Below, one piece after another: positions 1 through 7,880 of a stretch of 64,000 nt of DNA (position 1 is the first letter of the stretch; each line of letters starts with the position of its first letter). Both the position numbers and the translations under genes were made by a program. This DNA is from Streptomyces sp. NBC_01549 (GTDB lineage: Bacteria > Actinomycetota > Actinomycetes > Streptomycetales > Streptomycetaceae): assembly GCF_026339955.1 (NCBI RefSeq), contig NZ_JAPEPW010000001.1:2170001-2234000 (forward strand). Direction: 5' to 3'. The notes under the pieces are model-generated. The model saw nothing but the letters and a program-made list of their open reading frames with translations. It ran no database searches and was not told the DNA's origin.

Positions 1-1319
1 CCCACCACCAGCGCGGGCCGCAGGCCGTCCACGAAGGTCTGCGCGGTCCCGTAGCCGCCCTGCGCGGAGAAGATCGAGGACATCACCGCGATGCCGAGCG
101 CGCCGCCCACCTCACGCAGCGCGTTGTTGGCACCGGAGGCGATGCCCTGCTCCTGCGGGCGGACGCTGGACATGACCAGGTTGGAGGCCGGGGCGAAGTA
201 CAGGGACATTCCGATGCCGCTGACGATCAGGGCGGGCAGCTGGGCGGCGTACGAGGCGTGGGCGGCGACCACGGAGGCGTAGTACGCGAGCCCGGCGGCC
301 TGCAGGAAGAGCCCGGCAGCGACCACGGGACGCCCCCCGATGCGGTCGGAGAGGTACCCGGCGATGGGCGCGACAAGCATCGGCATCCCGGTCCAGGGCA
401 GCATCCGCAGGCCGGCCTGGGTGGGCGAGTAGCCGAGAACACCCTGCATGTACTGGCTGAGCAGGAAGATCGAGCCGAACATTCCGAGGAACATCAGCAG
501 GCTCGCGGCGTTGATCCCGGCGAAGGTACGGGAGCGGAAGAGCCGCATCGGCAGCATCGGGTTCTTGGCGCGGATCCCGTGGAAGACGAAGCCGGTGAGC
601 AGCGCGGCGCCCGCGAACAGACCGGTCAGGACGATCGGGCTGGTCCAGCCCTCGGCGGGCCCGCGGACCAGGCCGTAGACGATTCCGAAGAGACCGCCGC
701 TGACGAGCAGCGTGCCGGTGACGTCGAGCGGGGCGCCGGTGCCGTGGGACTCGGCCAGACGGAGCCGGGCGAGGGGCAGCAGGGCGAGGCCCAGCGGAAC
801 GTTCAGCCAGAAGATCCAATGCCAGGACACGTGTTCGGTGAGACTGCCGCCGATGAGGGGCCCGGAGGCGACCGCGAGTCCGTTCACGGCTCCCCAGATC
901 CCGTACGCCATGCCGCGCTTGGCGGCCGGCACCGCTGCCGTCAGCAGGGTGAGCGTGAGCGGCATCATGATCGCCGCGCCCACGCCCTGGACCGCGCGGG
1001 CGGCGATCAGCGAGTCGAGGCCGGGCGCCATGGCGGCGGCCGCGGACGCGCCGGTGAAGACGGAGAGGCCGACGAGGAAGAGCCGACGTCGGCCGAAGCG
1101 GTCACCGAGCGCCGCACCGAACATCAGCAGGACGGCGAAGGTGAGCGTGTAGGCGCTCACGGTCCATTCCAGGTCGTCCAGCGCGCCGCCGAGATCCTTG
1201 CGGATGGAGGGCAGTGCGGTGGTGACGACGAGATTGTCGAGGGCCGCCATGAATCCGGCGACGCTGGTGATGATGAGGGCCCAGGTGGCTCCCCCGCGAC
1301 GTGCGGTCTGCTGTGACAT
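1..1319 (-). CDS. MFS drug exporter, DHA2 (EmrB/QacA-like) family, C-terminus cut by window edge
   Basis: Reading the minus strand from ATG at 1319 gives about 439 residues that run off the window at base 1. The protein should be a 14-helix proton-coupled drug exporter in the cytoplasmic membrane. Visible signs are the DHA2 opening (MAALDNLVVTTALPSI), MFS motif A (GDRFGRRRLF) after helix 2, and a motif C region (GLAVASGPLIGG) in helix 5. It lies downstream of, and in the same direction as, the TetR gene at 1431-2000. A palindrome at 1349-1368, 30 bp before the start, matches one in front of the TetR gene, so repression by that TetR is likely. Substrate cannot be read from sequence. Confidence 0.93.
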   Translation of the reverse strand, partial: MSQQTARRGGATWALIITSVAGFMAALDNLVVTTALPSIRKDLGGALDDLEWTVSAYTLTFAVLLMFGAALGDRFGRRRLFLVGLSVFTGASAAAAMAPGLDSLIAARAVQGVGAAIMMPLTLTLLTAAVPAAKRGMAYGIWGAVNGLAVASGPLIGGSLTEHVSWHWIFWLNVPLGLALLPLARLRLAESHGTGAPLDVTGTLLVSGGLFGIVYGLVRGPAEGWTSPIVLTGLFAGAALLTGFVFHGIRAKNPMLPMRLFRSRTFAGINAASLLMFLGMFGSIFLLSQYMQGVLGYSPTQAGLRMLPWTGMPMLVAPIAGYLSDRIGGRPVVAAGLFLQAAGLAYYASVVAAHASYAAQLPALIVSGIGMSLYFAPASNLVMSSVRPQEQGIASGANNALREVGGALGIAVMSSIFSAQGGYGTAQTFVDGLRPALVV

Positions 1320-1348
1320 CGCTCCCCCTAAGGGCGATCATTCTTGCG

Positions 1349-1368
1349 GTTAGTTATTAATGACTAAC
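1349..1368. promoter_or_regulatory. Predicted TetR operator in front of the MFS gene
   Basis: A 20-bp imperfect palindrome has arms GTTAGT and ACTAAC around an AT-rich 8-bp core containing TTAAT. It lies 30 bp upstream of the MFS start. The same arms, spacing and core recur at 2009-2028, in front of the TetR gene. Two matched sites at the regulator and its neighbour are the usual TetR autoregulatory layout. Confidence 0.75.
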
Positions 1369-1430
1369 TTTCGCGACCAGAAAAAAGCGCCGACATCCGC
1401 CTCCCCCGCCCGCTTCCTACCCCTACCTAC

Positions 1431-2000
1431 CTACTTCTCCAGCCGGCCCTTGAGCCGCGCCGACGGATACATCCCTTCCCAGACTTTGTGCTCGGGAGGA
1501 AAACCCATGGCCACCAGGCAGTTGATGAGCATGCCGTACGCCATGAAGACCGTCGTGCTGTTCGGGTCGGCGCCGAGCGGCAGGTGAACCGTCTCCCACA
1601 GCCGCATCCAGTCGGCCCGTACGGCTTCGCCGAGCTCGCGATCGCCCGCCTGCTCCGCGGCTGCGGTCGCGACGTACATCTGCATCTGCATCAGCAGTTG
1701 CTCGGGGTGCTCCGCGATCGCCTTGGTGTACGCGTTCGCCATGGAATGCAGGGCGTCTTCACCCTCCAGGCCCTTCGCGGCCTCCCCGAAGGTGCGGATG
1801 GTGTCCTCCATGCAGCGCCGTGCCGCCGCGAGGAAGATCGCCCGCTTGCCGGGGAAGAGCCGGAAGAGATACGGCTGCGAGACGCCGACACGCTTGGCGA
1901 TCGCCTCGGTGGACGTGCCGTAGTAGCCACCCCGGGCGAACTCCGCGATCGCCGCGCGGATGACGCTCTCGCGCCTCTCGTCTGCGCTCATCCTGACCAT
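1431..2000 (-). CDS. TetR-family transcriptional regulator
   Basis: A 189-residue protein, normal length for TetR. Residues about 8-55 form the DNA-binding helix-turn-helix, with the typical stretch GTSTEAIAKRVGVSQPYLFR followed by F-GKRAIF. The rest would be the ligand-binding and dimer domain. The start at 2000 is the first ATG; a second ATG three codons later (MSADERR) is an equally good start. The gene is just upstream of the MFS exporter on the same strand, and its own 5' flank carries the palindrome at 2009-2028. It probably represses itself and the exporter until a ligand binds. The ligand is unknown. Confidence 0.92.
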   Translation of the reverse strand: MVRMSADERRESVIRAAIAEFARGGYYGTSTEAIAKRVGVSQPYLFRLFPGKRAIFLAAARRCMEDTIRTFGEAAKGLEGEDALHSMANAYTKAIAEHPEQLLMQMQMYVATAAAEQAGDRELGEAVRADWMRLWETVHLPLGADPNSTTVFMAYGMLINCLVAMGFPPEHKVWEGMYPSARLKGRLEK

Positions 2001-2008
2001 GCGGCTAA

Positions 2009-2028
2009 GTTAGTACTTAATCACTAAC
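2009..2028. promoter_or_regulatory. Predicted TetR operator in front of the tetR gene
   Basis: A 20-bp palindrome with arms GTTAGT and ACTAAC and core ACTTAATC ends 9 bp upstream of the TetR start. It shares arm sequence, spacing and TTAAT core with the site at 1349-1368. The symmetry extends a few bases further on both sides (TAA/TTA flanks). Confidence 0.75.
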
Positions 2029-2455
2029 TAAGTCAAGCGGTAGCTGGAAGCGGCTCCGCACGATGCACACGACGATCTCCCAGCCGCCACCCGCCCCACG
2101 ACCGGCAGCAGCGCACGGACGGAAGGGGCCGTGCCGGTGCGTCGCAAGCGCGTCGCTTACGTTCGGGTCTGGAAGCGGCTCGCTGTAGGGCAAGGTCTGA
2201 TCCGACGGCGACGTGCTCGACGTACCGGCACGGCCCCGACCCACCGACGGCCCGACCCACCGACCACGCTGCGGAGACCCGCTGCGGGCCGGTGCGGACG
2301 GACCGCGCATGGCAAAGCACGAACCAGCGGACCGGAACCAGCAGACTGCGAACCAGCGGACTGCGGACGGCCGGGTGCGCGTAAGGGGCGTCCGCAATAG
2401 CCGACGCCCCTTACCCACCGCCTCCATGCCGACCCTCAGGTCTTCATGGCAGCCA
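2029..2455. other. Intergenic region with short tandem repeats, no convincing gene
   Basis: Between tetR and the MaoC genes no reading frame shows recognisable protein features. It contains two short tandem arrays: a 16-17-bp unit ending GACCCACCGAC at about 2232-2265, and three copies of a 14/15-bp unit (GAACCAGCGGACTGC and variants) at 2321-2364. A GGAAGCGGCTC string also occurs twice (2047 and 2171 regions). Function unknown. Confidence 0.6.
2321..2364. repeat. Tandem repeat, 14-15 bp x 3
   Basis: Three consecutive copies read GAACCAGCGGACCG, GAACCAGCAGACTGC and GAACCAGCGGACTGC. It lies in non-coding DNA between tetR and the MaoC pair. Probably replication slippage. Confidence 0.8.
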
Positions 2456-2884
2456 TCAGGCCAGTCGTACGACCGCTCGCGACATGCCCAGGACCTTCTG
2501 CCCCGCGCTCATCGCGGTGAGGTCGACCCGGACGGTGTTGTCGTCCAGCTTGGCCGCGACCTTGCCGCTGACCTCGATGGCCGCTCCCTTGTCGTCGTTC
2601 GGGACGACGACGGGCTTGGTGAAGCGGACGCCGTACTCGACGACCGCGCCCGGGTCGCCGGCCCAGTCGGTGACGACGCGGATCGCCTCGGCCATGGTGA
2701 ACATGCCGTGCGCGATGACGTCGGGGAGACCGACCTCGACCGCGAACCTCTCGTTCCAGTGGATGGGGTTGAAGTCCCCGGAGGCGCCCGCGTATTGCAC
2801 GAGTGTGGCGCGTGTCACGGGGAAAGTCCGGGCCGGCAGCTCGGTGCCGACCTCGACGTCGGCGTACGCGATCTTCGCCGTCAT
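2456..2884 (-). CDS. MaoC-like hot-dog dehydratase, catalytic subunit (HadB type)
   Basis: A 142-residue single hot-dog domain of the R-specific enoyl hydratase/dehydratase type. The hydratase signature is intact: GDFNPIHWNERFA followed by HGMFTMA, which supplies the catalytic Asp and His pair. The gene starts 3 bp after the stop of the second MaoC gene (2887-3339), so the two are an operon. By analogy with mycobacterial HadA/HadB this would be the catalytic half of a heterodimer that dehydrates 3-hydroxyacyl thioesters. The acyl substrate is not evident; a role in fatty-acid-like elongation is inference. Confidence 0.88.
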   Translation of the reverse strand: MTAKIAYADVEVGTELPARTFPVTRATLVQYAGASGDFNPIHWNERFAVEVGLPDVIAHGMFTMAEAIRVVTDWAGDPGAVVEYGVRFTKPVVVPNDDKGAAIEVSGKVAAKLDDNTVRVDLTAMSAGQKVLGMSRAVVRLA

Positions 2885-2886
2885 GA

Positions 2887-3339
2887 TCAGCCCTCCTCCG
2901 CCGCGCGCGCCACGAGCTTGGTGACGGCCGTCACCACGTGCTCGCCCGCCTCGTCATGGACCTCACCACGGATGTCCACGATGTCGTTGCCCGCCATGGA
3001 CTTGATCGCCTCGATGGTCGAGGTGACCGTGAGCCGGTCGCCCGCGCGCACCGGACGGGTGTAGGCGAACTTCTGGTCACCATGCACGACGCGGCTGTAG
3101 TCGAGACCCAGTTGGGGGTCCTGGACGACCTGCCCCGCGGCCTTGAAGGTAATCGCGAACACAAAGGTCGGCGGGGCGATCACATCGGAGTGCCCGAGCG
3201 CCTTGGCGGCCTCCGGGTCCGTGTACGCCGGGTTGGTGTCCCCCACGGCCTCCGCGAACTCGCGGATCTTCTCCCGACCGACCTCGTAGGGGTCGGTGGG
3301 CGGGTAGGTCCGCCCCACGAAGGACTGGTCGAGCGCCAT
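2887..3339 (-). CDS. MaoC N-terminal-type dehydratase, structural subunit (HadA type)
   Basis: A 150-residue hot-dog protein starting at ATG 3339. It has the FAS1-type dehydratase opening (DPYEVGREKIREFAEAVGD) and the substrate-channel region ending VIAPPTFVFAITF. Where catalytic MaoC proteins have NPIH, this one has NPAY, so the catalytic His is missing. That matches HadA-type subunits, which stabilise the acyl chain while the partner (2456-2884) catalyses. The two genes are 2 bp apart. It sits just downstream of rpmG on the same strand, a conserved actinobacterial neighbourhood. Confidence 0.88.
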   Translation of the reverse strand: MALDQSFVGRTYPPTDPYEVGREKIREFAEAVGDTNPAYTDPEAAKALGHSDVIAPPTFVFAITFKAAGQVVQDPQLGLDYSRVVHGDQKFAYTRPVRAGDRLTVTSTIEAIKSMAGNDIVDIRGEVHDEAGEHVVTAVTKLVARAAEEG

Positions 3340-3459
3340 GGGCTCGGTACCTCCTGATTTTCAGCCGGTGCAGCGATTCTCGAATCCGATGCCCGTACGA
3401 GGAGTGTCGACGACTGCTCGACGACCACCCGCACGTCGGCACTCGGCCGATGAACGACG

Positions 3460-3491
3460 CGAGGCCGCCCCCGTTACTGGGGACGGCCTCG
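3460..3491 (-). terminator. Hairpin terminator downstream of rpmG
   Basis: An inverted repeat with arms CGAGGCCGCCCCC and GGGGACGGCCTCG (one mismatch) surrounds a 6-nt loop. It begins 15 bp after the rpmG stop. There is no U-run, which is common for Streptomyces terminators. Confidence 0.65.
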
Positions 3492-3505
3492 TGTACGAGC
3501 CTGAT

Positions 3506-3670
3506 TTATCGCGTTTCGCGGTGCGCGGTGTGCGCATTGCAACGCGGGCAGTGCTTCTTCATCTCCAGTCGGTCCGGGTCGTTACGCCGGTTCTTCTTGG
3601 TGATGTAGTTCCGCTCCTTGCACTCCACGCAGGCCAGCGTGATCTTCGGGCGGACGTCGGTGGCAGCCAC
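3506..3670 (-). CDS. rpmG: 50S ribosomal protein L33 (zinc-binding C+ form)
   Basis: A 54-residue protein read from GTG at 3670 to TAA at 3506-3508. It is basic and matches L33 throughout ([18 protein letters not shown], then [15 protein letters not shown]). Two CxxC pairs, Cys14/17 and Cys41/44, make it the zinc-binding C+ paralogue rather than the Zur-induced C- form. A ribosome binding site AAGGAG lies 7 nt before the GTG. It sits between the MaoC pair and two tRNA genes, and a hairpin at 3460-3491 follows it. A component of the large subunit near the E site. Confidence 0.95.
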   Translation of the reverse strand: MAATDVRPKITLACVECKERNYITKKNRRNDPDRLEMKKHCPRCNAHTAHRETR

Positions 3671-3757
3671 AGGAGTGCTCCTTGACGAACGGATGGGACA
3701 TTAACGCATAGAAGAGTAGCCGATCGAAGGACCGACCCCACAATCGGCTACTGTCTG

Positions 3758-3830
3758 TAGCGGTGACCGGACTTGAACCGGTGACACAGCGATTATGAGC
3801 CGCTTGCTCTACCGACTGAGCTACACCGCT
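3758..3830 (-). tRNA. tRNA-Met (CAT, elongator type)
   Basis: A 73-nt cloverleaf on the minus strand. The acceptor stem AGCGGTG pairs with CACCGCT, followed by discriminator A. The D arm is GCTC-GAGC, the anticodon loop CTCATAA gives anticodon CAT, and the T arm is CCGG-TTCAAGT-CCGG. CCA is not encoded. The first acceptor pair is A-T, not the C1-A72 mismatch of initiator tRNA, so it is the elongator. Confidence 0.95.
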
Positions 3831-3877
3831 GAGATGCGATCGGAACCCGCCTTGCGAGCGGGAACCTCACACACCAG

Positions 3878-3950
3878 AGCCCCAATACGGAATCGAACCG
3901 TAGACCTTCTCCTTACCATGGAGACGCTCTGCCGACTGAGCTATTGGGGC
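3878..3950 (-). tRNA. tRNA-Thr (GGT)
   Basis: A 73-nt cloverleaf on the minus strand. The acceptor stem GCCCCAA pairs with TTGGGGC, the anticodon arm is TCTCC-ATGGTAA-GGAGA with anticodon GGT, and the T arm contains TTCGATT. It lies 47 bp upstream of tRNA-Met on the same strand, so the two may be co-transcribed with rpmG downstream. Confidence 0.95.
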
Positions 3951-4454
3951 GAGCGATGAAGACATTACACGCTCGCCCGCCGATCGCCCAAATCCGTTTC
4001 GTGGCACCCGCCCCGACCTGTCCCCGGCCGTTCTCCGCCGCTCCTCCGGCCCCTCACGGACGGTGCCTCACGGCCGTGACTCCGGCCGCTCCCGCCCCGC
4101 GGACCACGGGCGCGCCGCCCGGTCCAGCGGCCTCCCGTTCGGGCCTCTCCGCCCGCCTGACCAGCGTCTCCGTCCGGCTGCGCCGACTCCCATGTCCGGC
4201 CCTCCCGGCTTTCTGTCCGTGCACGGACCACACCGGTACGACTATTGCGCTCCTCCCGGACGAGAAGGGCTCGCCACCCTAGGCTCGACTCACGCTGCGT
4301 GATCTTGCCCCTCACTACCCGCATCCCCACCCCACAGCCCCACCCCCACCCACCCCCGCCCGACAACTCACAGCCCACGGCCCTCAACCCACAACCCTCA
4401 GCCCACAAACCCACAACCCCGTCTTCGCAGCCGCCCCCGAGCCCCAGGAGCGCG
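3951..4454. other. Intergenic region with C/A-rich strand-skewed tract
   Basis: No supported gene. The last third, about 4311-4440, is almost purely C and A on the plus strand, with loose repeats such as CAGCCCAC and CCACAACCC. It ends at the AGGAG ribosome binding site (4446-4450) of the amidohydrolase gene. Longer in-frame extensions of that gene into this tract give only a low-complexity Pro/His/Ser peptide and are rejected. Confidence 0.6.
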
Positions 4455-5705
4455 ATGCCCGACAGTCAGCCGCAGCCGCCCCACTCCTCGTCGGGACACA
4501 CCGACACCGGCACCCTGCTGCTGCGCGGGGCGCGGCTCACCGACGGCCGGACTGTGGACGTGCGGCTGGGTGGCGGGCGCATCGAGGCGGTAGGCACCGC
4601 CGGAAGCCTGGCGGCGCCCGCCTCCGGCTCGCTCGCCGCGAAGGTGGACCTCGACGGCTACCTGCTCCTGCCGGCCCCCGTCGAGCCCCACGCACACGGC
4701 GACACGGCCCTGACGGCCGACGGCGACGGCCCCGTCTCGTACGACACCCAGGAGGTCCAGCGCCGGGCCACCGAGGCCGCGTTGCTACAGCTCGGGCACG
4801 GGGCGACGGCGTTGCGCTCGCACGTGCGTGTCGGCGACGTACAGGGGCTCGACGCGCTGACGGCGGTGCTTCAGGCGCGGCGGGCGCTGCGCGGACTGGC
4901 CGAGCTGACGGCGGTGGCGATGCCGCGGGTGCTCACCGGGGTCGCCGGTGCCGACGGCCTCGCGATACTGCGGGACGCCGTGAAGATGGGCGCTTCGGTG
5001 GTGGGCGGCTGCCCGGACGCCGACCCGGATCCGACGGGCTACGTGGAGGCGGTCCTCGAACTCGCCTCGGAACACGGCTGCCCGATCGACCTGCACACAG
5101 ACGCCTCCGATCCCGCCCGGCTCGCCCGGCTCGCGGCGATGGCGGGCGGACTACGGTCCGGAGTGACGCTCGGCCCGTGCGGCGGCCTGGGCCGGCTGCC
5201 CTTGGAGGTGGCCGCACGGGCGGCCGACCAACTCGCCGCGGCGGGCGTGACCGTGGTGTGCCTGCCGCAGGGCGGCTGCGGGGGCGTGGACCGGCGCGGA
5301 ACGGCTCCGGTACGGATGTTGCGGGCGGCCGGGGTACGGATCGCCGCGGGCAGCGGCGCCCTGCGCGACGTGTCGAACCCGGTGGGCCGCGGCGACCCCC
5401 TGGAGGCCGCGTACCTGCTGGCCTCACGGCACGGTCTGCGTCCCGAGGACGCGTACGACGCCGTGAGCTCCGGTGCGCGAGCCGCCCTCGGGCTGCCCGA
5501 GGTACGCGTGGAGGCCGGTTTCCCGGCCGAGTTGCTCGCGGTGCGCGGGAACCGGCTGGCGGGGGCGCTGTCGCTCGCGTACAGCCGGATCGTGGTGCAC
5601 CGGGGGCGCGTGGTGGCGCGGACCAGCGCGGTGCGGGAGTACTGCAACTCCGCGGCGGCAGCGGGGCTTGACCTGCCCCGGCAGGGACGCGGAGAGCCGT
5701 CGTAG
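4455..5705 (+). CDS. Cytosine-deaminase-like amidohydrolase, possibly catalytically inactive
   Basis: A 416-residue protein starting at ATG 4455 after AGGAG. The fold is that of CodA-type amidohydrolases. Near residues 75-80 the first metal motif is present as PHAHGD, and IDLHTD carries the equivalent of CodA His214. Other CodA landmarks are changed. The position of CodA TASHTTAM (His246) reads TLGPCGGL. The CodA CDEIDD acid reads HTDASD. The GHDDVFDPW segment carrying the catalytic Asp reads GSGALRDVSNP. So at least one metal ligand and the catalytic acid appear missing. This comparison is from memory of the E. coli sequence. It may be a regulatory or structural pseudoenzyme, or have shifted chemistry. 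Confidence 0.8.
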   Translation: MPDSQPQPPHSSSGHTDTGTLLLRGARLTDGRTVDVRLGGGRIEAVGTAGSLAAPASGSLAAKVDLDGYLLLPAPVEPHAHGDTALTADGDGPVSYDTQEVQRRATEAALLQLGHGATALRSHVRVGDVQGLDALTAVLQARRALRGLAELTAVAMPRVLTGVAGADGLAILRDAVKMGASVVGGCPDADPDPTGYVEAVLELASEHGCPIDLHTDASDPARLARLAAMAGGLRSGVTLGPCGGLGRLPLEVAARAADQLAAAGVTVVCLPQGGCGGVDRRGTAPVRMLRAAGVRIAAGSGALRDVSNPVGRGDPLEAAYLLASRHGLRPEDAYDAVSSGARAALGLPEVRVEAGFPAELLAVRGNRLAGALSLAYSRIVVHRGRVVARTSAVREYCNSAAAAGLDLPRQGRGEPS

Positions 5706-5821
5706 CTACAAGTGGCGTCCGCCACCCCACAAGTTGTGCGCATGCCACCGCAACCGCCCTCCAAGCGCCTCCTGTTCACCCCGCGGATCACGGTCATGAC
5801 AGTCTCCGCCGCCGCGCGCCC

Positions 5822-5858
5822 CTGTGGACAACTCAAGAGACGCGTGAGTTGTCCACAG
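5822..5858. promoter_or_regulatory. Perfect 14-bp inverted repeat containing two DnaA boxes
   Basis: Arms CTGTGGACAACTCA (5822-5835) and TGAGTTGTCCACAG (5845-5858) are perfect inverted repeats with a 9-nt spacer. Each arm holds TTGTCCACA, the preferred Streptomyces DnaA box, in opposite orientation. It lies 43 bp upstream of the start at 5902. It could be a DnaA-responsive operator for that gene, or a stem-loop terminator for the gene ending at 5705. Confidence 0.65.
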
Positions 5859-5901
5859 AGTCGTGCGGCGAACGGGTCCATCCGGGCGTACGGTCGGAAA
5901 C

Positions 5902-6558
5902 ATGCGCATTGTCATCGCTGGAGGTCATGGTCAGATCGCGCTGCGGCTGGAGCGACTGCTCGCCGCGCGCGGTGACGAGGTCGCGGGGATCATCCGCCGC
6001 GCCGAGCAGGGCGACGATCTGCGGGCGGCTGGTGCCGAGCCGGTCCTCTGCGATCTGGAGTCGGCTTCGGTGGAGGAGGTCGCGGCCCATCTGCAGGGCG
6101 CGGACGCGGCCGTCTTCGCGGCGGGCGCGGGCCCGGGCAGCGGTCCGGCCCGCAAGGAGACGGTGGACAAGAACGCCGCGATCCTGTTCGCCGACGCGGC
6201 GGAACGAGCGAGGGTACGGCGCCACGTCGTCGTGTCGTCCATGGGCGCGGACCCGGCGCATCCGGGCGACGACGTCTTCGACCTGTATCTGCGCGCCAAG
6301 GGCGAGGCCGACGAGTACGTACGCGGTCGTACGTCCCTGGACTGGACGATCCTGCGCCCCGGAACACTGATCGCCGACGCCGGCACCGGCCTCGTACGCC
6401 TGGAGGCCTCGACCGGGCGCGGCGCGATCCCGCGGGACGATGTCGCCGCGGCCCTGGCGGAGCTGGTGGACACCCCGGCGACGGCCGGGCTGACCCTGGA
6501 GCTGATCAGCGGCTCGACGCCGATTTCGGTGGCGGTCAAAGCGGTCGCGGGGAACTAG
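5902..6558 (+). CDS. NAD(P)-binding Rossmann protein, atypical SDR (NmrA/YwnB-like)
   Basis: A 218-residue protein with the start placed at ATG 5902 (MRIVIAGGHGQIA). The glycine-rich loop GGHGQIA at residues 7-13 is the atypical-SDR nucleotide site. VVSSMGAD (about residue 110) and the YLRAKGEADEYV helix follow, with Y and K in the SDR-like arrangement, then WTILRPG, typical of this family. It likely binds NAD(P)H and acts as a small reductase or redox sensor; the substrate is unknown. An in-frame upstream ATG at 5863 would add 13 residues but would disrupt the usual strand-first N-terminus. The DnaA-box palindrome at 5822-5858 lies just upstream. Confidence 0.85.
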   Translation: MRIVIAGGHGQIALRLERLLAARGDEVAGIIRRAEQGDDLRAAGAEPVLCDLESASVEEVAAHLQGADAAVFAAGAGPGSGPARKETVDKNAAILFADAAERARVRRHVVVSSMGADPAHPGDDVFDLYLRAKGEADEYVRGRTSLDWTILRPGTLIADAGTGLVRLEASTGRGAIPRDDVAAALAELVDTPATAGLTLELISGSTPISVAVKAVAGN

Positions 6559-6611
6559 CACCGCGACAGGCAACGTTCGCCCCGTCCGGCCCACACCATC
6601 CGTGGGCCCAC

Positions 6612-6824
6612 TCAGAACAACGGAAGCTGCCCGGGAAACTCAGGAACGGCATACCCGTCCAACGTCGGCTGGGCCGCCCCCAGCTGCGCCGGCCGACGCG
6701 ACCCGGGACACGAGACCAGTTCCCCGCTACCCCGCGCACCAGGCGGATCATGCCGGGCGAACCGTCCCGCGACGACGGCGATCTCCCGACGGCACTCGGG
6801 GCAGCTCCTGCGACGCGTAGACAT
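6612..6824 (-). CDS. Small conserved zinc-ribbon-like protein
   Basis: A 70-residue protein beginning MSTRRRSCPECRREIAVV. CPEC near the N-terminus and a later SCPGSR give a possible Cys3-His zinc site (HDPPG between them). It ends with the hydrophobic segment GYAVPEFPGQLPLF. I recall similar small proteins in other streptomycetes but cannot name a function. A longer start at 6857 would add 11 residues; the internal ATG at 6824 is preferred because it puts the CxxC motif at the usual distance from the N-terminus. Confidence 0.6.
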   Translation of the reverse strand: MSTRRRSCPECRREIAVVAGRFARHDPPGARGSGELVSCPGSRRPAQLGAAQPTLDGYAVPEFPGQLPLF

Positions 6825-6959
6825 GGGATCAGTCTGCCCGGCAGAAGGCAGCCGCACCGACAGCGCCCAAGCCCCCGGCCCCGATCACCACCACCCGATT
6901 ACGGATTCGAACCCAGGACAGCCGCTGGGGCCGCCGGTGCGGGATGCGCCGAGGTTCGC

Positions 6960-7814
6960 TCAACTGTGGGAGACGGTGAGGCCGTAGAAGGCGACCCGAG
7001 CGCCCTTGGTGGTGCTGTCGGAGGACGACTGGTTGTACGAGCCGGCCTTGAAGTATTGCTTGTAGGCGTCGAACGACGACGGGATCGCGTAGTGCGTGGT
7101 GCTCCCGTTGACCGTCAGGTCGATGGTGTGTCCGCCCGAGACCGCGATCGTGTAGTTCCATGTCTTGCCGACCGATACGTGGCCGACGGTGTGCAGTGTC
7201 TGCCCTCCGGAGGGCGAGTTCTCCGTACCGAGTACGATGTCGCCGCTCGACCGGTAGTACAGCTCCAGCAGCGGCTTGGTGGACGAGCCTCCTGTGCCGA
7301 GGTGGATCTGTCCGACGCAGACGTTCGATGTGACGGACACGACCCGCAGCGTCGCCTTCATTTGATGCGTGCCGCTGAGCGACCAGTTGGCGGCGGTGCC
7401 GTTGCGGTTCATCTCCCGCAGTTCGGAGCGGGCGTAGTTCGAGTTCGGTGTGGTGACGCCCTTCTCCGGTGCCCAGAAGGTCATCGCGCCGTCACGGGTG
7501 TCCGTGTAGAAGTACGAGTCCTGGAACCCGTTGGCCCCCTGCAGCCGGGAGGACGGGATCGTCGTCGGCGAGCCGGGGGAGCCCACCGGCTCCTGAAGCT
7601 GCCATACCGACAGGTCGAAATTCCCACCGGGCGCGACGGACGGGTCCGCCAGGGGTGAGGAGACGACGCTGGTACTGCGCTGGCCGCTGGGTGCACCGGC
7701 TACGCCCGCGGCGGCGGAAAGTGAACTGGCCGCCGGGGCGGGAGCCGCAAGGACCAGGCCGCCGGTGACGGCGGTGGCGGTGGCCAGGGAGGTGAGCAGC
7801 GTACGCATGCGCAT
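6960..7814 (-). CDS. Secreted alginate lyase, polysaccharide lyase family 7
   Basis: A 284-residue protein. Residues 1-29 form a Sec signal peptide (basic MRMR, hydrophobic core, AAPAPAAS end). The mature part is a single PL7 jelly-roll domain with all three family blocks: RSELRE, QIHLG and YFKAGSYNQ. These supply the catalytic Arg, Gln/His and Tyr for beta-elimination of uronates. The QIH variant is usually associated with guluronate-containing alginate rather than polymannuronate; that is a family correlation, not proof. The gene stands alone, with a perfect palindrome at 7881-7896 upstream, so substrate-controlled expression is likely. Confidence 0.92.
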   Translation of the reverse strand: MRMRTLLTSLATATAVTGGLVLAAPAPAASSLSAAAGVAGAPSGQRSTSVVSSPLADPSVAPGGNFDLSVWQLQEPVGSPGSPTTIPSSRLQGANGFQDSYFYTDTRDGAMTFWAPEKGVTTPNSNYARSELREMNRNGTAANWSLSGTHQMKATLRVVSVTSNVCVGQIHLGTGGSSTKPLLELYYRSSGDIVLGTENSPSGGQTLHTVGHVSVGKTWNYTIAVSGGHTIDLTVNGSTTHYAIPSSFDAYKQYFKAGSYNQSSSDSTTKGARVAFYGLTVSHS

Positions 7815-7880
7815 GGGGGGTGCCTTCCTGTCGGCTCGGTGGACTCGGTTGGCGGGCGCGCGTATTTCTCAGCCTGGAGC

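Noticed and set aside
5822..5858. Chromosomal origin of replication
   Set aside because: Only two DnaA boxes, and no dnaA/dnaN genes or further boxes nearby.
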